A stretch of 64,000 nt of DNA from contig NZ_JAGEMM010000004.1 of NCBI RefSeq assembly GCF_017921815.1, positions 248,001 through 312,000 of the forward strand, written 5' to 3'. Under the pieces are notes generated by a model, which worked only from the letters and a program-made list of their open reading frames with translations, did no database searches and was not told the origin of the DNA. Source of the DNA: Microvirga antarctica (GTDB taxonomy: Bacteria; Pseudomonadota; Alphaproteobacteria; Rhizobiales; Beijerinckiaceae). The translations under genes were made by a program, and so were the position numbers. The first letter of the stretch is position 1. The number at the start of each line of letters is the position of its first letter. Shown piece by piece: positions 38,501 to 46,529 of the stretch.

Positions 38501-38673
38501 CGGCACGCTTCTCCATGGGCCTCGTCATCGCTTCGGGCATGTCGATCGGGACGATCTTCACGCTCTTCGTGGTGCCGATGTTCTACACCTACATCGCGAA
38601 GCCCGCTGTCAAGCGGGTGGAAGCCGCCAAGGAGGAGCCGATGGCTCCGCCGCGGGCCTGGGCCGCCGAGTAA
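35578..38673 (+). CDS. RND efflux transporter, HAE1-type permease
   Basis: This inner-membrane proton-driven pump of 1031 residues matches the AcrB/MexB length. It starts SFTELFIRRPVLSMVVSLLILLLG; the TM4 proton-relay aspartates are D400-D401 (GLVVDDAIVVLENI), and TM10 has the lysine of TKHGILMVEFAN. Two large periplasmic loops hold the porter subdomains; conserved elements such as SPMMSAKLL after TM6 and the second-half repeat VVLAAQFESFRDP-like block are present. Substrates are probably hydrophobic or aromatic compounds; the family cannot specify which. It is the last gene of the operon and is followed 3 bp later by a strong terminator. Confidence 0.94.
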   Translation: MSFTELFIRRPVLSMVVSLLILLLGAQGLMSLQVRQYPEVEETTITITTTYVGASADLMQGFISTPIAKSVSSAEGVDYVTSQSRLGVSTVSVRMRLNTDPNAALTEVTAKVQQVRAQLPTDAEDPVIMKGTGQTFALMYLTFASSEMNSEQVSEFLTRVIQPRFATLEGVGGAEILGGREFSMRVWIDPQRLAARGATASDVVAAIRSSNFLAAPGKTKNEFVAYALEMQTTFQTPETFGTLPIRSNGDQIVRLSDVADVELGPKSTDTKVSFNGKEGTFIGITPTPAANPLTVAAEVTRAIESIRPTLPKGMTVEIVYDASNFISASIEEVFKTIGEAALIVIIVILLFLGSFRAVLIPIVTIPLSLVGVCFVLFALGYSINLLTLLAMVLAIGLVVDDAIVVLENIHRHIEEGLSPTDAAIVGMKEIFVPIVSMTITLAAVYAPIGFTQGLTGTLFREFAFTLAGAVVISGIIAVTLSPMMSAKLLKAHGPGGQKGFAGFVDRTFTRLENWYSRRLSGSLDFRPVTLIIVVALLGTTVFLFMKTPSELAPEEDQGAYLGLVNTPQYATVDYTQAFAAGFTRAGETIPEIDDTFLIAGIDGGGSGFVGFKLKEWSERKKKGAETKKEIQALLNENGGVQAFVFAPPSLPGAGGGLPIQYVLRTIGDPAQAFEVAEQVKQKATASGKFIVVQNSVTYQTPRARIIVDRDRAAALGVPVSEIGTTLGALVGGASISKFDRDNRSYDVVSQVRQNDRLNPERLTEFFVRAADGSMVPLSALVRIETDAAPAAIEQFNQLNSATLSALPLPGVTTSEGLATLRQIGREVMPQGFYEDYAGQSRLEVQEGSSIALAFGLAIIVIYLVLAAQFESFRDPFIIMMSVPLSMFGAMIFLNLGLATLNIYTEVGLITLVGLITKHGILMVEFANDYKEKNASTNRKAIEEAARVRLRPILMTTAAMVLGVAPLLYAAGAGAAARFSMGLVIASGMSIGTIFTLFVVPMFYTYIAKPAVKRVEAAKEEPMAPPRAWAAE

Positions 38674-38675
38674 GC

Positions 38676-38706
38676 AAAAAGGCCGGGCAATGCCCGGCCT
38701 TTTTTA
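38676..38706 (+). terminator. Intrinsic terminator after the RND operon
   Basis: AAAAAGGCCGGGCA is followed, after at most a few loop bases, by its complement TGCCCGGCC and a run of six T. The flanking A-run means it can also act on the minus strand, towards the end of the Fur-like gene (38739). It is the clearest rho-independent terminator in the window. Confidence 0.92.
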
Positions 38707-38738
38707 TTGGATAGTAACCGGCCGCTCGAGCGATGGCT

Positions 38739-39191
38739 TCAGGTGGCGCTCTCGCCCTCGACCTCGATGAAGGCCGACAGGGACTTGAAGCCTGCCTGCT
38801 CGGCCGCGATCTTCACGGCCTCGGCGACCTCCGCCGAATGAACCTCCACGGTCTTTCCCGTCTTGGTACACACGAACATCACCTTCATGGCGTTCACCTC
38901 GGGCTGGCCGTGGGACACGATGTAGGAGTTCTGGGTCGCAAGGCGATGAACGAGTCCCGCATCGCGCAGGAAGTCCAACGCGCGGTAGATGGTGACAGGA
39001 GCCAGGCGCTTTTTGTCACTGCTCAACCGGTCCACCAGATCATAGGCCCCGACCGGGCCGCCGGTCTGAACGAGTTCGCGATAGACCCTCTCGCGAATCG
39101 GCGTAAGCCGCAGATTATTGGCGCGACAAAGGTCGTCTGCACGTTGCAGGAGGGTCTCCTCCTCGTCTTTGCGAATGGCCCGGGCGTTCAT
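38739..39191 (-). CDS. Fur-family regulator lacking the zinc-ligand cluster
   Basis: This is a 150-residue Fur-like protein with the normal winged-helix start (NLRLTPIRERVYRELVQTGGPVGAYDLVDRL; APVTIYRALDFLRDAGLVHRL) and the usual dimerisation fold. The His-rich segment is replaced by SHGQPEVNAMKVMF, and only one cysteine of the usual CxxC remains (FVCTKTG), with no C-terminal CxxC. It therefore probably cannot hold structural zinc like Fur or Zur, and may sense something else or act without metal. The ATG at 39191 has AGGAG eight bases upstream. It lies 149 bp downstream of a regular zur gene on the same strand and looks like a diverged paralogue of it. Confidence 0.85.
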   Translation of the reverse strand: MNARAIRKDEEETLLQRADDLCRANNLRLTPIRERVYRELVQTGGPVGAYDLVDRLSSDKKRLAPVTIYRALDFLRDAGLVHRLATQNSYIVSHGQPEVNAMKVMFVCTKTGKTVEVHSAEVAEAVKIAAEQAGFKSLSAFIEVEGESAT

Positions 39192-39340
39192 GGAAATAGC
39201 TCCTGTAATAACAAATCCTATCCGTTTATATAGGCAAAATTCGAGGAGCACAATGTGCTATCGTTGCAATTTATGCTTGCATTGTTGCATATCGCGAAAC
39301 CGTCGGTGACGTCCTCAGGCCGAGTATCGGCGCCGAGAGA

Positions 39341-39772
39341 TCAACCAGCGGGCGAATCCACGTGCGCACAGGCATCGCAAAGGCCGCGCACCTCGACCGT
39401 CACCCGCTTGGCCGAGAAAGCGTTGCTTTCACTCCAATGCGCAAGGCGCTCTCCGATCTGCGGGTCGGTAAACTCGCTGACGGCGCCGCAGCCGTCGCAG
39501 ATGGCAAAGGCCGCCATTTCATGATGATGCGGGTGATGATGTTGACAGGCGACATACGCGTTCACGCTCTCCAACCGATGGGCGAGCCCTTTCTCGATCA
39601 GCTTCTCGAGAGATCGATAGATCGTGGGAGGCGTCACAGCACCCTTTGCCCGCATCTTGTCGAGCACTTCATAGGCCGAAAGCGGATTGCGTGCGGTGGA
39701 CAGGATGCGGTGCACGCGCCGCTGCGTGTCGTTCAAACCGTCGACCGCGTGGCCATGCTGCTTCAAAGTCAT
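39341..39772 (-). CDS. zur: Zinc uptake regulator Zur (Fur family)
   Basis: The 143-residue Fur-family protein has the winged helix (TPPTIYRSLEKLIEKGLAHRLESVNAYVAC). A dense histidine block (H78-80 and H82-84) and two zinc-ligand pairs follow, C92/C95 (CDGC) and C132/C135 (CDAC). The NAYVAC and EVRGLCDAC blocks are typical of Zur rather than Fur, Irr or Mur. It represses zinc importers when zinc is plentiful; no znu genes are in the window. It is divergent from urtA with a 384-bp gap. Confidence 0.85.
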   Translation of the reverse strand: MTLKQHGHAVDGLNDTQRRVHRILSTARNPLSAYEVLDKMRAKGAVTPPTIYRSLEKLIEKGLAHRLESVNAYVACQHHHPHHHEMAAFAICDGCGAVSEFTDPQIGERLAHWSESNAFSAKRVTVEVRGLCDACAHVDSPAG

Positions 39773-40156
39773 AGATCAGATCCACCCGAAAGGTACTTTA
39801 TACGTACGGGTTGGCGGGGCGAATTGCAAAGGGCGATTGAAAGCCATTGCATGGCGCCGCCCGCCGCCGTCGCGGGAGGACAGAAGTCTCCATGGCTCGT
39901 TAGAGCGCTCCGCGACAGGATCGTTTTCGAGCAAAGCGCGCATTATTTCTTATCATACAAATCTCACATTCGTCCGCAGGTGAAGCGCTGAAGCCTGTTC
40001 TTTAAGCACGCGCATCATTTGTGAGCGCTGCGGCTCGCCGGTCTCTTCGCTTTGTCTCGCCCGTCGGGGTCATGCCGTTTCCGGCTCGGCACTGGCACGG
40101 AACTTGCTCTGAACCACTGGCTGCTCCGGGGGCAGCCTGGGCAATGGGAGACACCT
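39773..40156. other. 384-bp divergent intergenic region zur / urtA
   Basis: No gene is seen. The urtA side holds the sigma-54 promoter described separately. The zur side should hold its promoter; no clean Zur box was found. Palindromic NtrC sites (TGCACC-N5-GGTGCA type) were looked for by eye and only weak half-sites seen, for example TTGCATGGCGCC near 39847. Confidence 0.5.
40093..40108 (+). promoter_or_regulatory. Sigma-54 promoter of the urt-ure operon
   Basis: TGGCACGGAACTTGCT is a full match to the sigma-54 consensus TGGCACG-N4-TTGCW, with GG (40094-40095) and GC (40106-40107) separated by exactly ten bases. Transcription would start near 40119, giving a leader of about 38 bases before urtA. 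Sigma-54 control through NtrC is the classical route for nitrogen-limited expression of urea uptake and urease. The match is seen; the activator is inferred. Confidence 0.85.
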
Positions 40157-41446
40157 ATGTCGATTGCGAACTGGACGAAAAAAAGTACGCGCATTCTGGC
40201 CGCCACACTGGCGGTTTCGGCCAGCCTCGTGGGCGCCGCGCAAGCACAGGAGACGATCAAGGTCGGCGTGCTACACTCGCTGTCAGGCACGATGGCCATC
40301 AGCGAGACGACCTTGAAAGACGCGATGCTGATGCTCATCGAAGAGCAGAACAAGAAGGGCGGTGTCCTGGGCAAGAAGCTCGAAGCGGTGGTCGTCGATC
40401 CGGCTTCGAACTGGCCGCTCTTCGCCGAGAAGGCGCGCGAGCTCATCAGCAAGGACAAGGTCGTGGCGGTGTTTGGCTGCTGGACCTCGGTTTCGCGGAA
40501 ATCGGTGCTCCCGGTGTTCAAGGAGCTGAACAGCGTCCTGTTCTATCCCGTCCAATACGAGGGCGAGGAGAGCGAGCGCAACGTGTTCTATACGGGTGCT
40601 GCGCCCAACCAGCAGGCAATCCCCGCTGTCGAGTATCTGGCCAAGGAAGAGAAGGTCGAGCGCTGGGTCCTGGCCGGCACCGACTATGTCTATCCGCGCA
40701 CCACCAACAAGATCCTCGAGGCCTTTCTCAAGTCCAAGGGCGTGAAGTCCGAAGACATCATGATCAGCTACACGCCGTTCGGGCATTCCGATTGGCAGAC
40801 CATCGTGGCAGACATCAAGAAGTTCGGTTCAGCTGGCAAGAAAACGGCCGTCGTCTCCACGATCAATGGCGATGCCAACGTCCCGTTTTACAAGGAGCTT
40901 GCCAACCAGGGCATCAAGGCCACCGACATCCCGGTCGTGGCATTCTCCGTCGGTGAAGAAGAACTCGCAGGCATCGACACCAAGCCCCTCGTCGGCCACC
41001 TGGCTGCCTGGAACTACTTCGAGTCGATCGACACGCCTGACAACAAGGCGTTCATTCAGAAGTGGAAGGCCTTCACCAAGAATGACAAGCGGGTCACCAA
41101 CGATCCGATGGAAGCTCATGTGATTGGCTTCAACATGTGGGTCAAGGCAGTCGAGAAGGCGGGTTCGACCGATCCCGACAAGGTCATCGACGCCATCGTT
41201 GGGGTTCAGGTCCCCAACCTCACCGGCGGGATCTCCGAAATGCTTCCGAACCACCACATCACCAAGCCCGTCCTGATTGGTGAGATCAAGGATAACGGCC
41301 AGTTCGACGTGGTGTGGAAGACAGAGGGTCTGGTTCCGGGCGAAGCCTGGTCCAAGCAGCTTGAGGGTTCGAAAGACCTTGTGGCCGATTGGAAGACGCT
41401 CAAATGCGGCAACTACAACACAGTCACAAAGAAGTGCGGCGCGTGA
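40157..41446 (+). CDS. urtA: Urea ABC transporter substrate-binding protein UrtA
   Basis: This is a periplasmic urea-binding protein of the leucine-binding-protein-like family (429 residues). The signal peptide (TRILAATLAVSASLVGAAQAQ) is followed by ETIKVGVLHSLSGTMAISETTLKDAMLM, the UrtA/FmdD start. Diagnostic blocks VFGCWTSVSRKSVLPV, LFYPVQYEGEESERNVFYTGAAPNQQ and DPMEAHVIGFNMW follow, and two C-terminal cysteines (LKCGN...KKCGA) close the chain. The ATG at 40157 has GGGAG six bases upstream; a longer frame would overlap the sigma-54 promoter. It is the first gene of the urea uptake and urease operon. Confidence 0.95.
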   Translation: MSIANWTKKSTRILAATLAVSASLVGAAQAQETIKVGVLHSLSGTMAISETTLKDAMLMLIEEQNKKGGVLGKKLEAVVVDPASNWPLFAEKARELISKDKVVAVFGCWTSVSRKSVLPVFKELNSVLFYPVQYEGEESERNVFYTGAAPNQQAIPAVEYLAKEEKVERWVLAGTDYVYPRTTNKILEAFLKSKGVKSEDIMISYTPFGHSDWQTIVADIKKFGSAGKKTAVVSTINGDANVPFYKELANQGIKATDIPVVAFSVGEEELAGIDTKPLVGHLAAWNYFESIDTPDNKAFIQKWKAFTKNDKRVTNDPMEAHVIGFNMWVKAVEKAGSTDPDKVIDAIVGVQVPNLTGGISEMLPNHHITKPVLIGEIKDNGQFDVVWKTEGLVPGEAWSKQLEGSKDLVADWKTLKCGNYNTVTKKCGA

Positions 41447-41456
41447 CGGTTTGACG

Positions 41457-41478
41457 GAGGGCGGCCATGGCCGCCCTC
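41457..41478 (+). terminator. Perfect palindromic hairpin between urtA and urtB
   Basis: A 22-bp uninterrupted palindrome (arm GAGGGCGGCCA, 41457-41467, and its exact complement 41468-41478) begins 11 bases after the urtA stop. There is no T-run after it, so it is more likely an mRNA-stabilising or attenuating structure than a full terminator. It contains an ATG (41467) and its apparent ribosome site, both of which would be hidden in the stem. Confidence 0.6.
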
Positions 41479-41502
41479 ATCCTCAACTTCTGGGCTCACC
41501 GC

Positions 41503-43107
41503 ATGATCAGCTTTCGAAACGCTCTCCGCGCGCTGCTGGGACCTCTTGTCGTGGTCGGTGCCTTGTCATCAGCCCATGCAGGGCCGTACGACGACGCACT
41601 GATCAAACTGACCACCGATAATTATGCGGACACGGATGCGGGTGTGGCGGCTCTCGTCGAAAGCGGCAATCCGCGGGCTGAAGCGATCATCGAGGCTTTG
41701 CGGGCAGGAACGTTGCTTTATGGCGATGGGAAGCTTGCCATCCGTGGTCCGGCAGGCGTCGCTGTCGACGCGACAACGGCAACACCGCTGGTCGCCAGTG
41801 ACGCGGGATCGCTCAAACCGGTGCGGGTCAATAACCGTGTGAGGCGTGCCGTCGAGGCAGCCCTCGGCAGCATGACACTGCTCAGCCCGGATCAACGCAG
41901 GCGGCTCGACGCTGCTGCTGCCGTCCTCAGATCCCGCGATGCTGCAGCGCTTCCTTCCCTGGACAAGGCTCTCGCGCAGGAAAAGGTGGAACGGGTCAAG
42001 ATTGCCATGCTCGAAGCACGGGCGGCCATCATCCTCAACCAGCCCGATTCCTCTCCTGGCGACAGGCTCGCGGCGGTTGCGACCCTTGGCAATCTCGGCA
42101 ACCAGAACGCACTTGCGCTTCTCGCCAACCTTCCTGCCGGGGCCTCGCCCGAACTCACGGCGGCGGCCCGCCAGGCCTCTGAGACCATTGCGGCCAATCT
42201 TGCGCTCTGGAACGCCGCACAAAACGTCTGGTACGGCATTTCCCTCGGCTCGGTCCTGCTCCTCGCCGCCATCGGATTGGCAATCACGTTCGGCACCATG
42301 GGCGTGATCAATATGGCCCATGGGGAGATGGTGATGATTGGCGCCTACACGACCTTCATGGTCCAGGAGGTGATCCGCAACCATGCCCCTGGTCTCTTCG
42401 GCGCCTCGCTGTTTATCGCCTTGCCGCTCGCGTTCCTGATCGCCGGGGCGATCGGCATCGCCATCGAGCGCCTGGTGATCCGCTTTCTCTACGGGCGTCC
42501 GCTTGAGACTCTGCTTGCCACATGGGGCCTGTCCCTCATTCTGCAGCAAGGCGTGCGAACCATGTTCGGCCCGAGCAACCGTGAAGTCGGCACGCCGGAA
42601 TGGATGAGCGGAGCGCTTCAACTTGGAGGCCTCAGCCTGACGTATAATCGCATTGCGATCGTCATCTTTGCCTTTGCGGTCTTTGCGACTTTGCTTCTCG
42701 TTCTGCGCTACACCTCCCTCGGGCTCTACATGCGCGCGGTAACACAGAACCGCCGCATGGCCGGTTCGGTCGGCATTCGCACCAGCCGGATCGACGCGTT
42801 GGCGTTCGGTCTCGGATCGGGGGTCGCAGGGATTGCCGGCGTCGCGCTGTCGCAGATCGACAATGTGAGCCCCAATCTCGGCCAGAGCTACATCATCGAC
42901 AGTTTCATGGTGGTGGTGTTCGGGGGTGTCGGCAATCTGTGGGGAACCCTGGTGGGCGCCATGACGCTCGGCGTCGCCAACAAGTTGCTTGAGCCATTCG
43001 CCGGAGCGGTGCTGGGAAAAATCCTTCTGCTGGTCGCCATTATCCTCTTCATCCAACGAAGGCCGCGCGGGCTCTTCGCGCTCAAGGGCAGGGCAGCAGA
43101 GGCATGA
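41503..43107 (+). CDS. urtB: Urea ABC transporter permease UrtB
   Basis: This is an inner-membrane permease of the LivH type. The ATG at 41503 opens a signal-like helix (ALRALLGPLVVVGALSSAHA) and a ~190-residue extracytoplasmic domain characteristic of UrtB. The membrane domain follows: GTMGVINMAHGEMVMIGAYTTF, then RAVTQNRRMAGSVGI (ATPase-coupling loop) and SFMVVVFGGVGNLWGTLVGA. An in-frame ATG at 41467 with GGAGGG upstream would add 12 residues but sits inside the palindrome, so the later start is preferred; from it the protein has 534 residues. It overlaps urtC by four bases. Confidence 0.92.
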   Translation: MISFRNALRALLGPLVVVGALSSAHAGPYDDALIKLTTDNYADTDAGVAALVESGNPRAEAIIEALRAGTLLYGDGKLAIRGPAGVAVDATTATPLVASDAGSLKPVRVNNRVRRAVEAALGSMTLLSPDQRRRLDAAAAVLRSRDAAALPSLDKALAQEKVERVKIAMLEARAAIILNQPDSSPGDRLAAVATLGNLGNQNALALLANLPAGASPELTAAARQASETIAANLALWNAAQNVWYGISLGSVLLLAAIGLAITFGTMGVINMAHGEMVMIGAYTTFMVQEVIRNHAPGLFGASLFIALPLAFLIAGAIGIAIERLVIRFLYGRPLETLLATWGLSLILQQGVRTMFGPSNREVGTPEWMSGALQLGGLSLTYNRIAIVIFAFAVFATLLLVLRYTSLGLYMRAVTQNRRMAGSVGIRTSRIDALAFGLGSGVAGIAGVALSQIDNVSPNLGQSYIIDSFMVVVFGGVGNLWGTLVGAMTLGVANKLLEPFAGAVLGKILLLVAIILFIQRRPRGLFALKGRAAEA

Positions 43108-44237
43108 CGATGAGCACTATCATCAATCGGCAGGCCGTGGTGGTCCTCGTGCTCCTCGCGTTGGCGGCGATCGTCATTCCAGCGATGAACCTTGCCGCCG
43201 CGCCCGGATCGGTCTTTCACCTCTCCGATCATCTCGTGCCGTTGTTCGGGAAGTATCTCTGCTTTGCGCTGCTCGCCCTCTCGGTCGATCTCGTCTGGGG
43301 CTTTTGCGGAATTCTGTCGCTCGGGCACGGGGCTTTCTTCGCACTCGGCGGCTATGCCATGGGCATGTATCTGATGCGACAGGTGGGGTCGCGCGGGGTT
43401 TATGCCGATCCGGTGCTGCCGGACTTCATGGTGTTCCTGAACTGGAAGGAACTTCCGTGGTTCTGGGAAGGGTTCAATCATTTCCCCTATGCGCTGCTGA
43501 TGATCCTGGCGGTGCCCGGAGCCCTGGCCTTCGTGTTCGGTTGGTTCGCCTTCCGGTCCCGCGTGACGGGCGTCTATCTGTCGATTATGACGCAGGCGAT
43601 GACCTTCGCGCTGATGCTCGCATTTTTTCGCAACGATATGGGCTTCGGCGGCAATAACGGGCTGACGGACTTCAAGGATATCCTGGGATTTTCCGTTCAG
43701 GCGAAATCGACGCGTATCGCGCTGTTTGTCCTCTCGGTGGCGGCCCTGGCGGCGGGCTATGTCCTGTGCCGATGGGTGGTGAGTTCAAAGCTTGGCAAGG
43801 TGGTCGTGGCCATCCGCGACGCGGAAAGCCGCACGCGTTTCCTCGGTTACCATGTGGAGCAGTACAAACTCGTGGTCTTCACCTTGTCGGCCATGCTGGC
43901 GGGTGTCGCGGGTGCGCTCTACGTTCCTCAGGTCGGCATCATCAATCCGGGCGAGTTCGCGCCGGCCAATTCCATCGAGGCAGTGATCTGGGTGGCGGTT
44001 GGCGGTCGCGGGACGCTGGCGGGCGCGATTCTTGGCGCCTTGGTTGTCAATGCCGGAAAGACATGGTTCACGGGGGCGGTGCCGGAATACTGGCTCTTTG
44101 CGCTCGGGGGCCTGTTCGTCCTGGTGACGCTCTTCATGCCGACGGGTATCCTCGGGGCTGCCGACAAAGTGTGGAAGCGGCTGCGATCACGGCCAGAGGA
44201 TACGCGCGGCGAACTTGCCTCGCAGGCGGCGGAATAG
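43104..44237 (+). CDS. urtC: Urea ABC transporter permease UrtC
   Basis: This is the second permease subunit (377 residues), LivM-type. Several membrane segments surround the family block VDLVWGFCGILSLGHGAFFALGGYAMGMYLMR, GVYLSIMTQAMTFALMLAFFRNDMGFGGNNGLTDFK and the coupling loop VVAIRDAESRTRFLGYHVEQYK. It ends with VGGRGTLAGAILGALVVN and a charged tail. The start overlaps the urtB stop (ATGA). With UrtB it forms the urea channel powered by UrtD/UrtE. Confidence 0.95.
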   Translation: MTMSTIINRQAVVVLVLLALAAIVIPAMNLAAAPGSVFHLSDHLVPLFGKYLCFALLALSVDLVWGFCGILSLGHGAFFALGGYAMGMYLMRQVGSRGVYADPVLPDFMVFLNWKELPWFWEGFNHFPYALLMILAVPGALAFVFGWFAFRSRVTGVYLSIMTQAMTFALMLAFFRNDMGFGGNNGLTDFKDILGFSVQAKSTRIALFVLSVAALAAGYVLCRWVVSSKLGKVVVAIRDAESRTRFLGYHVEQYKLVVFTLSAMLAGVAGALYVPQVGIINPGEFAPANSIEAVIWVAVGGRGTLAGAILGALVVNAGKTWFTGAVPEYWLFALGGLFVLVTLFMPTGILGAADKVWKRLRSRPEDTRGELASQAAE

Positions 44238-44240
44238 GCG

Positions 44241-44993
44241 ATGAGCGCACCCACTACCCCAACCCTGCTTTACCTGGACAACGTCACGGTCACGTTCGAC
44301 GGCTTCCGTGCTCTCAACGCCCTGTCGCTCGCCATCGACCATCATGAAATGCGCGCAATCATCGGCCCGAACGGGGCGGGCAAAACGACCATGATGGACG
44401 TGATCACCGGCAAGGCGAAACCTGACGATGGGCAAGCCGTTTTCGACGGTTCGCACGACCTGACGGCCCTCGACGAAGCCACCATCGCCGAGTTGGGGAT
44501 TGGCCGCAAATTTCAGACCCCGACGGTATTCGAGCATCACACGGTCGAGGACAATATCCTGCTTGCGCTGAAGGCAGATCGCCGTCCGTTTTCAGCCTTG
44601 CTGTCCCGTCGCGACAAGGTCGAGCGCGAGCGGATCGATGCTTTGCTTGAGCGCGTGCGCTTGAACCGCCATCGGCATAGGCTTGCGGCAGAGCTGTCCC
44701 ATGGCCAGAAGCAATGGCTCGAAATCGGCATGCTGTTGGCTCAGGAGCCAAAGCTGCTCCTCGTCGACGAGCCGGCCGCCGGCATGACGGACCAGGAGAC
44801 GGCCGATACCGCCGACCTCTTGCGAGACATCGCAAAGACGCGCGCCGTCGTCGTCGTCGAACACGACATGACGTTTGTGCGTGACCTCGGCGTGAAGGTC
44901 ACGTGTCTGCATGAGGGATCTGTTCTGGCCGAAGGGCCGCTCGACGTCGTCAGCGCCAACGAGCGCGTGATCGAAGTGTATCTGGGACGGTGA
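44241..44993 (+). CDS. urtD: Urea ABC transporter ATP-binding protein UrtD
   Basis: This is a LivG-type ATPase of 250 residues, with Walker A GPNGAGKTT (42-50), the UrtD-typical GRKFQTPTVFEHHTVEDNI (Q-loop), signature LSHGQKQ (152-158), Walker B LLLVDEP (172-178) and the H-loop VVVEHDM. LSHGQKQW in place of LSGGQ is normal for this branch. It lies 3 bp after urtC, and its stop overlaps a possible GTG start of urtE. Confidence 0.95.
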   Translation: MSAPTTPTLLYLDNVTVTFDGFRALNALSLAIDHHEMRAIIGPNGAGKTTMMDVITGKAKPDDGQAVFDGSHDLTALDEATIAELGIGRKFQTPTVFEHHTVEDNILLALKADRRPFSALLSRRDKVERERIDALLERVRLNRHRHRLAAELSHGQKQWLEIGMLLAQEPKLLLVDEPAAGMTDQETADTADLLRDIAKTRAVVVVEHDMTFVRDLGVKVTCLHEGSVLAEGPLDVVSANERVIEVYLGR

Positions 44994-44995
44994 CG

Positions 44996-45691
44996 ATGCT
45001 CTCGATCGACAACCTCTCCCTGAAATATGGCGCCTCCCAGGCCCTGCGCGACGTGTCGCTCTCGGCGCCTGTGGGCGAAGTCACGTGTGTGCTCGGTCGC
45101 AATGGGGTCGGCAAGACGTCGCTGCTGCGGGCATTGTCGGGACAGCGCGCGGTATCGGCCGGGAGCATTCACTTCGACGGACAGGACATCACCCGTCTGA
45201 AGCCTTTCGAGCGCGCCGCCCTCGGAATCGCCTACGTGCCGCAAGGCCGAGAGATCTTTCCGTTTCTCACCGTGAAGGAGAATCTCGAGACGGCGTTCGC
45301 GCCCTTGAAACGCGACAAGCGTGTCATTCCAGACGAGGTGTTCGAGCTCTTCCCGATTCTCTCCTCCATGCTTGGCCGTCGCGGCGGCGATCTGTCGGGT
45401 GGACAGCAGCAGCAGCTCGCGATCGGACGCGCGCTAGTGATGCGGCCCCGGCTCCTCTTGCTTGACGAGCCAACAGAAGGCATTCAGCCGTCGATCATCA
45501 AGGATATCGGTCGGGCCATCTCGTTCCTGAGGGACCGCAAGGACATGGCGATCCTGCTCGTCGAGCAGTATTTCGACTTTGCCCGTGACTTGGCCGACCG
45601 CTTTGTCGTAATGGAGCGCGGAGCGATCGTGCAATATGGCGATCGCGCAGCTCTCGCGGGGGACGATGTACGCCAACGACTGGCCATCTGA
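44996..45691 (+). CDS. urtE: Urea ABC transporter ATP-binding protein UrtE
   Basis: This is a LivF-type ATPase (231 residues from the ATG at 44996). It has Walker A GRNGVGKT (34-41), YVPQGREIFPFLTVKENL, signature LSGGQQQQLAIGRAL, Walker B LLLDEPTEGIQPSII and H-loop LLVEQYFDFA, all matching UrtE. A GTG at 44990 overlapping the urtD stop is an alternative start two codons earlier. It overlaps the start of ureD by 26 bases, joining uptake and urease genes in one transcript. Confidence 0.94.
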   Translation: MLSIDNLSLKYGASQALRDVSLSAPVGEVTCVLGRNGVGKTSLLRALSGQRAVSAGSIHFDGQDITRLKPFERAALGIAYVPQGREIFPFLTVKENLETAFAPLKRDKRVIPDEVFELFPILSSMLGRRGGDLSGGQQQQLAIGRALVMRPRLLLLDEPTEGIQPSIIKDIGRAISFLRDRKDMAILLVEQYFDFARDLADRFVVMERGAIVQYGDRAALAGDDVRQRLAI

Positions 45692-46520
45692 CAATTCAGC
45701 GCGCGTGCCAGTCGTCGGACGCCAACGGGCGGTCGGCCGCATTGCCTTCAGTGCCCAGCAGATTGAAGGCCTCACCCGCCCCATGCGCATCGCCGAAAGC
45801 GGTTCGATGCGGATCAGACTTCCAAAAAACGCCAGTTCGGGAATCGATGCGGTGATCGTGAACACCGCCGGTGGCGTCGCCTGTGGGGACCGCTTTGATA
45901 TCGACATCGAGGCGCAGGCGGGAACCTTCGTGACCGTCGCTACGCCGGCTGCCGAGAAGATCTATCGCTCCGACGGCCCGATCTCCGAGCTGTCCACGAC
46001 TTTGACACTAGGCGAGGGCGCCAGACTCGACTGGCTGCCTCAGGAAACAATCCTCTACGATCGGGCGCGCCTGTCACGGCGTCTCGATGCCGACATCGCC
46101 GAGACCGCGGTCCTCAGCATCTTCGAGGCTGTCGTCTTTGGGCGCGCGGCCCGACATGAGACCATGACCGAGGGTCTATTTATCGATCGGTGGCGGATCA
46201 GGCGGGGGCAGCGCATGGCCTATGCCGACACGCTGAAGCTTTCAGGCGCCATCGCAGAGCTTCTTCAAAAGAAGACCATCGCAGGCGGAGCAAGGGCGCT
46301 GGCCACATTCCTATACATTGCGCCGGATGCCGAGGCGCGTCTTGAAGACGCCCGCAACCTGCTCGGGACCGTGCCCGGATGCCAAGCAGCAGCCAGCGCG
46401 TGGAATGGCCTCTTGGCAGTCCGGTTCTGCGCAGTCACAATTGAATCGTTGCGCGATGCGGCAAGCCGATTCCTCGTCGGTTTCAGGGCGGCGCCTCTGC
46501 CACGTGTCTGGTTGAGCTAG
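45666..46520 (+). CDS. ureD: Urease accessory protein UreD
   Basis: This is a UreD/UreH chaperone (284 residues) that, with UreF and UreG, binds apo-urease for nickel insertion. The family blocks are present: VNTAGGVACGDRFDIDIEAQAGTFVTVATPAAEKIYRS, LDWLPQETILYD, FGRAARHE and a C-terminal VRFCA. The ATG at 45666 has GGGGGA upstream and lies inside the end of urtE; this fits the family better than a start ten codons earlier. ureAB follows after 9 bp. Confidence 0.93.
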   Translation: MYANDWPSDNSARVPVVGRQRAVGRIAFSAQQIEGLTRPMRIAESGSMRIRLPKNASSGIDAVIVNTAGGVACGDRFDIDIEAQAGTFVTVATPAAEKIYRSDGPISELSTTLTLGEGARLDWLPQETILYDRARLSRRLDADIAETAVLSIFEAVVFGRAARHETMTEGLFIDRWRIRRGQRMAYADTLKLSGAIAELLQKKTIAGGARALATFLYIAPDAEARLEDARNLLGTVPGCQAAASAWNGLLAVRFCAVTIESLRDAASRFLVGFRAAPLPRVWLS

Positions 46521-46529
46521 GGACAAATT

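Noticed and set aside
39192-39340. TGCAA/TTGCA repeats between zur and the Fur-like gene as a Zur box
   Set aside because: They do not fit the palindromic ATGTTATAACAT-type Zur box; spacing and symmetry are poor, so no operator is called.
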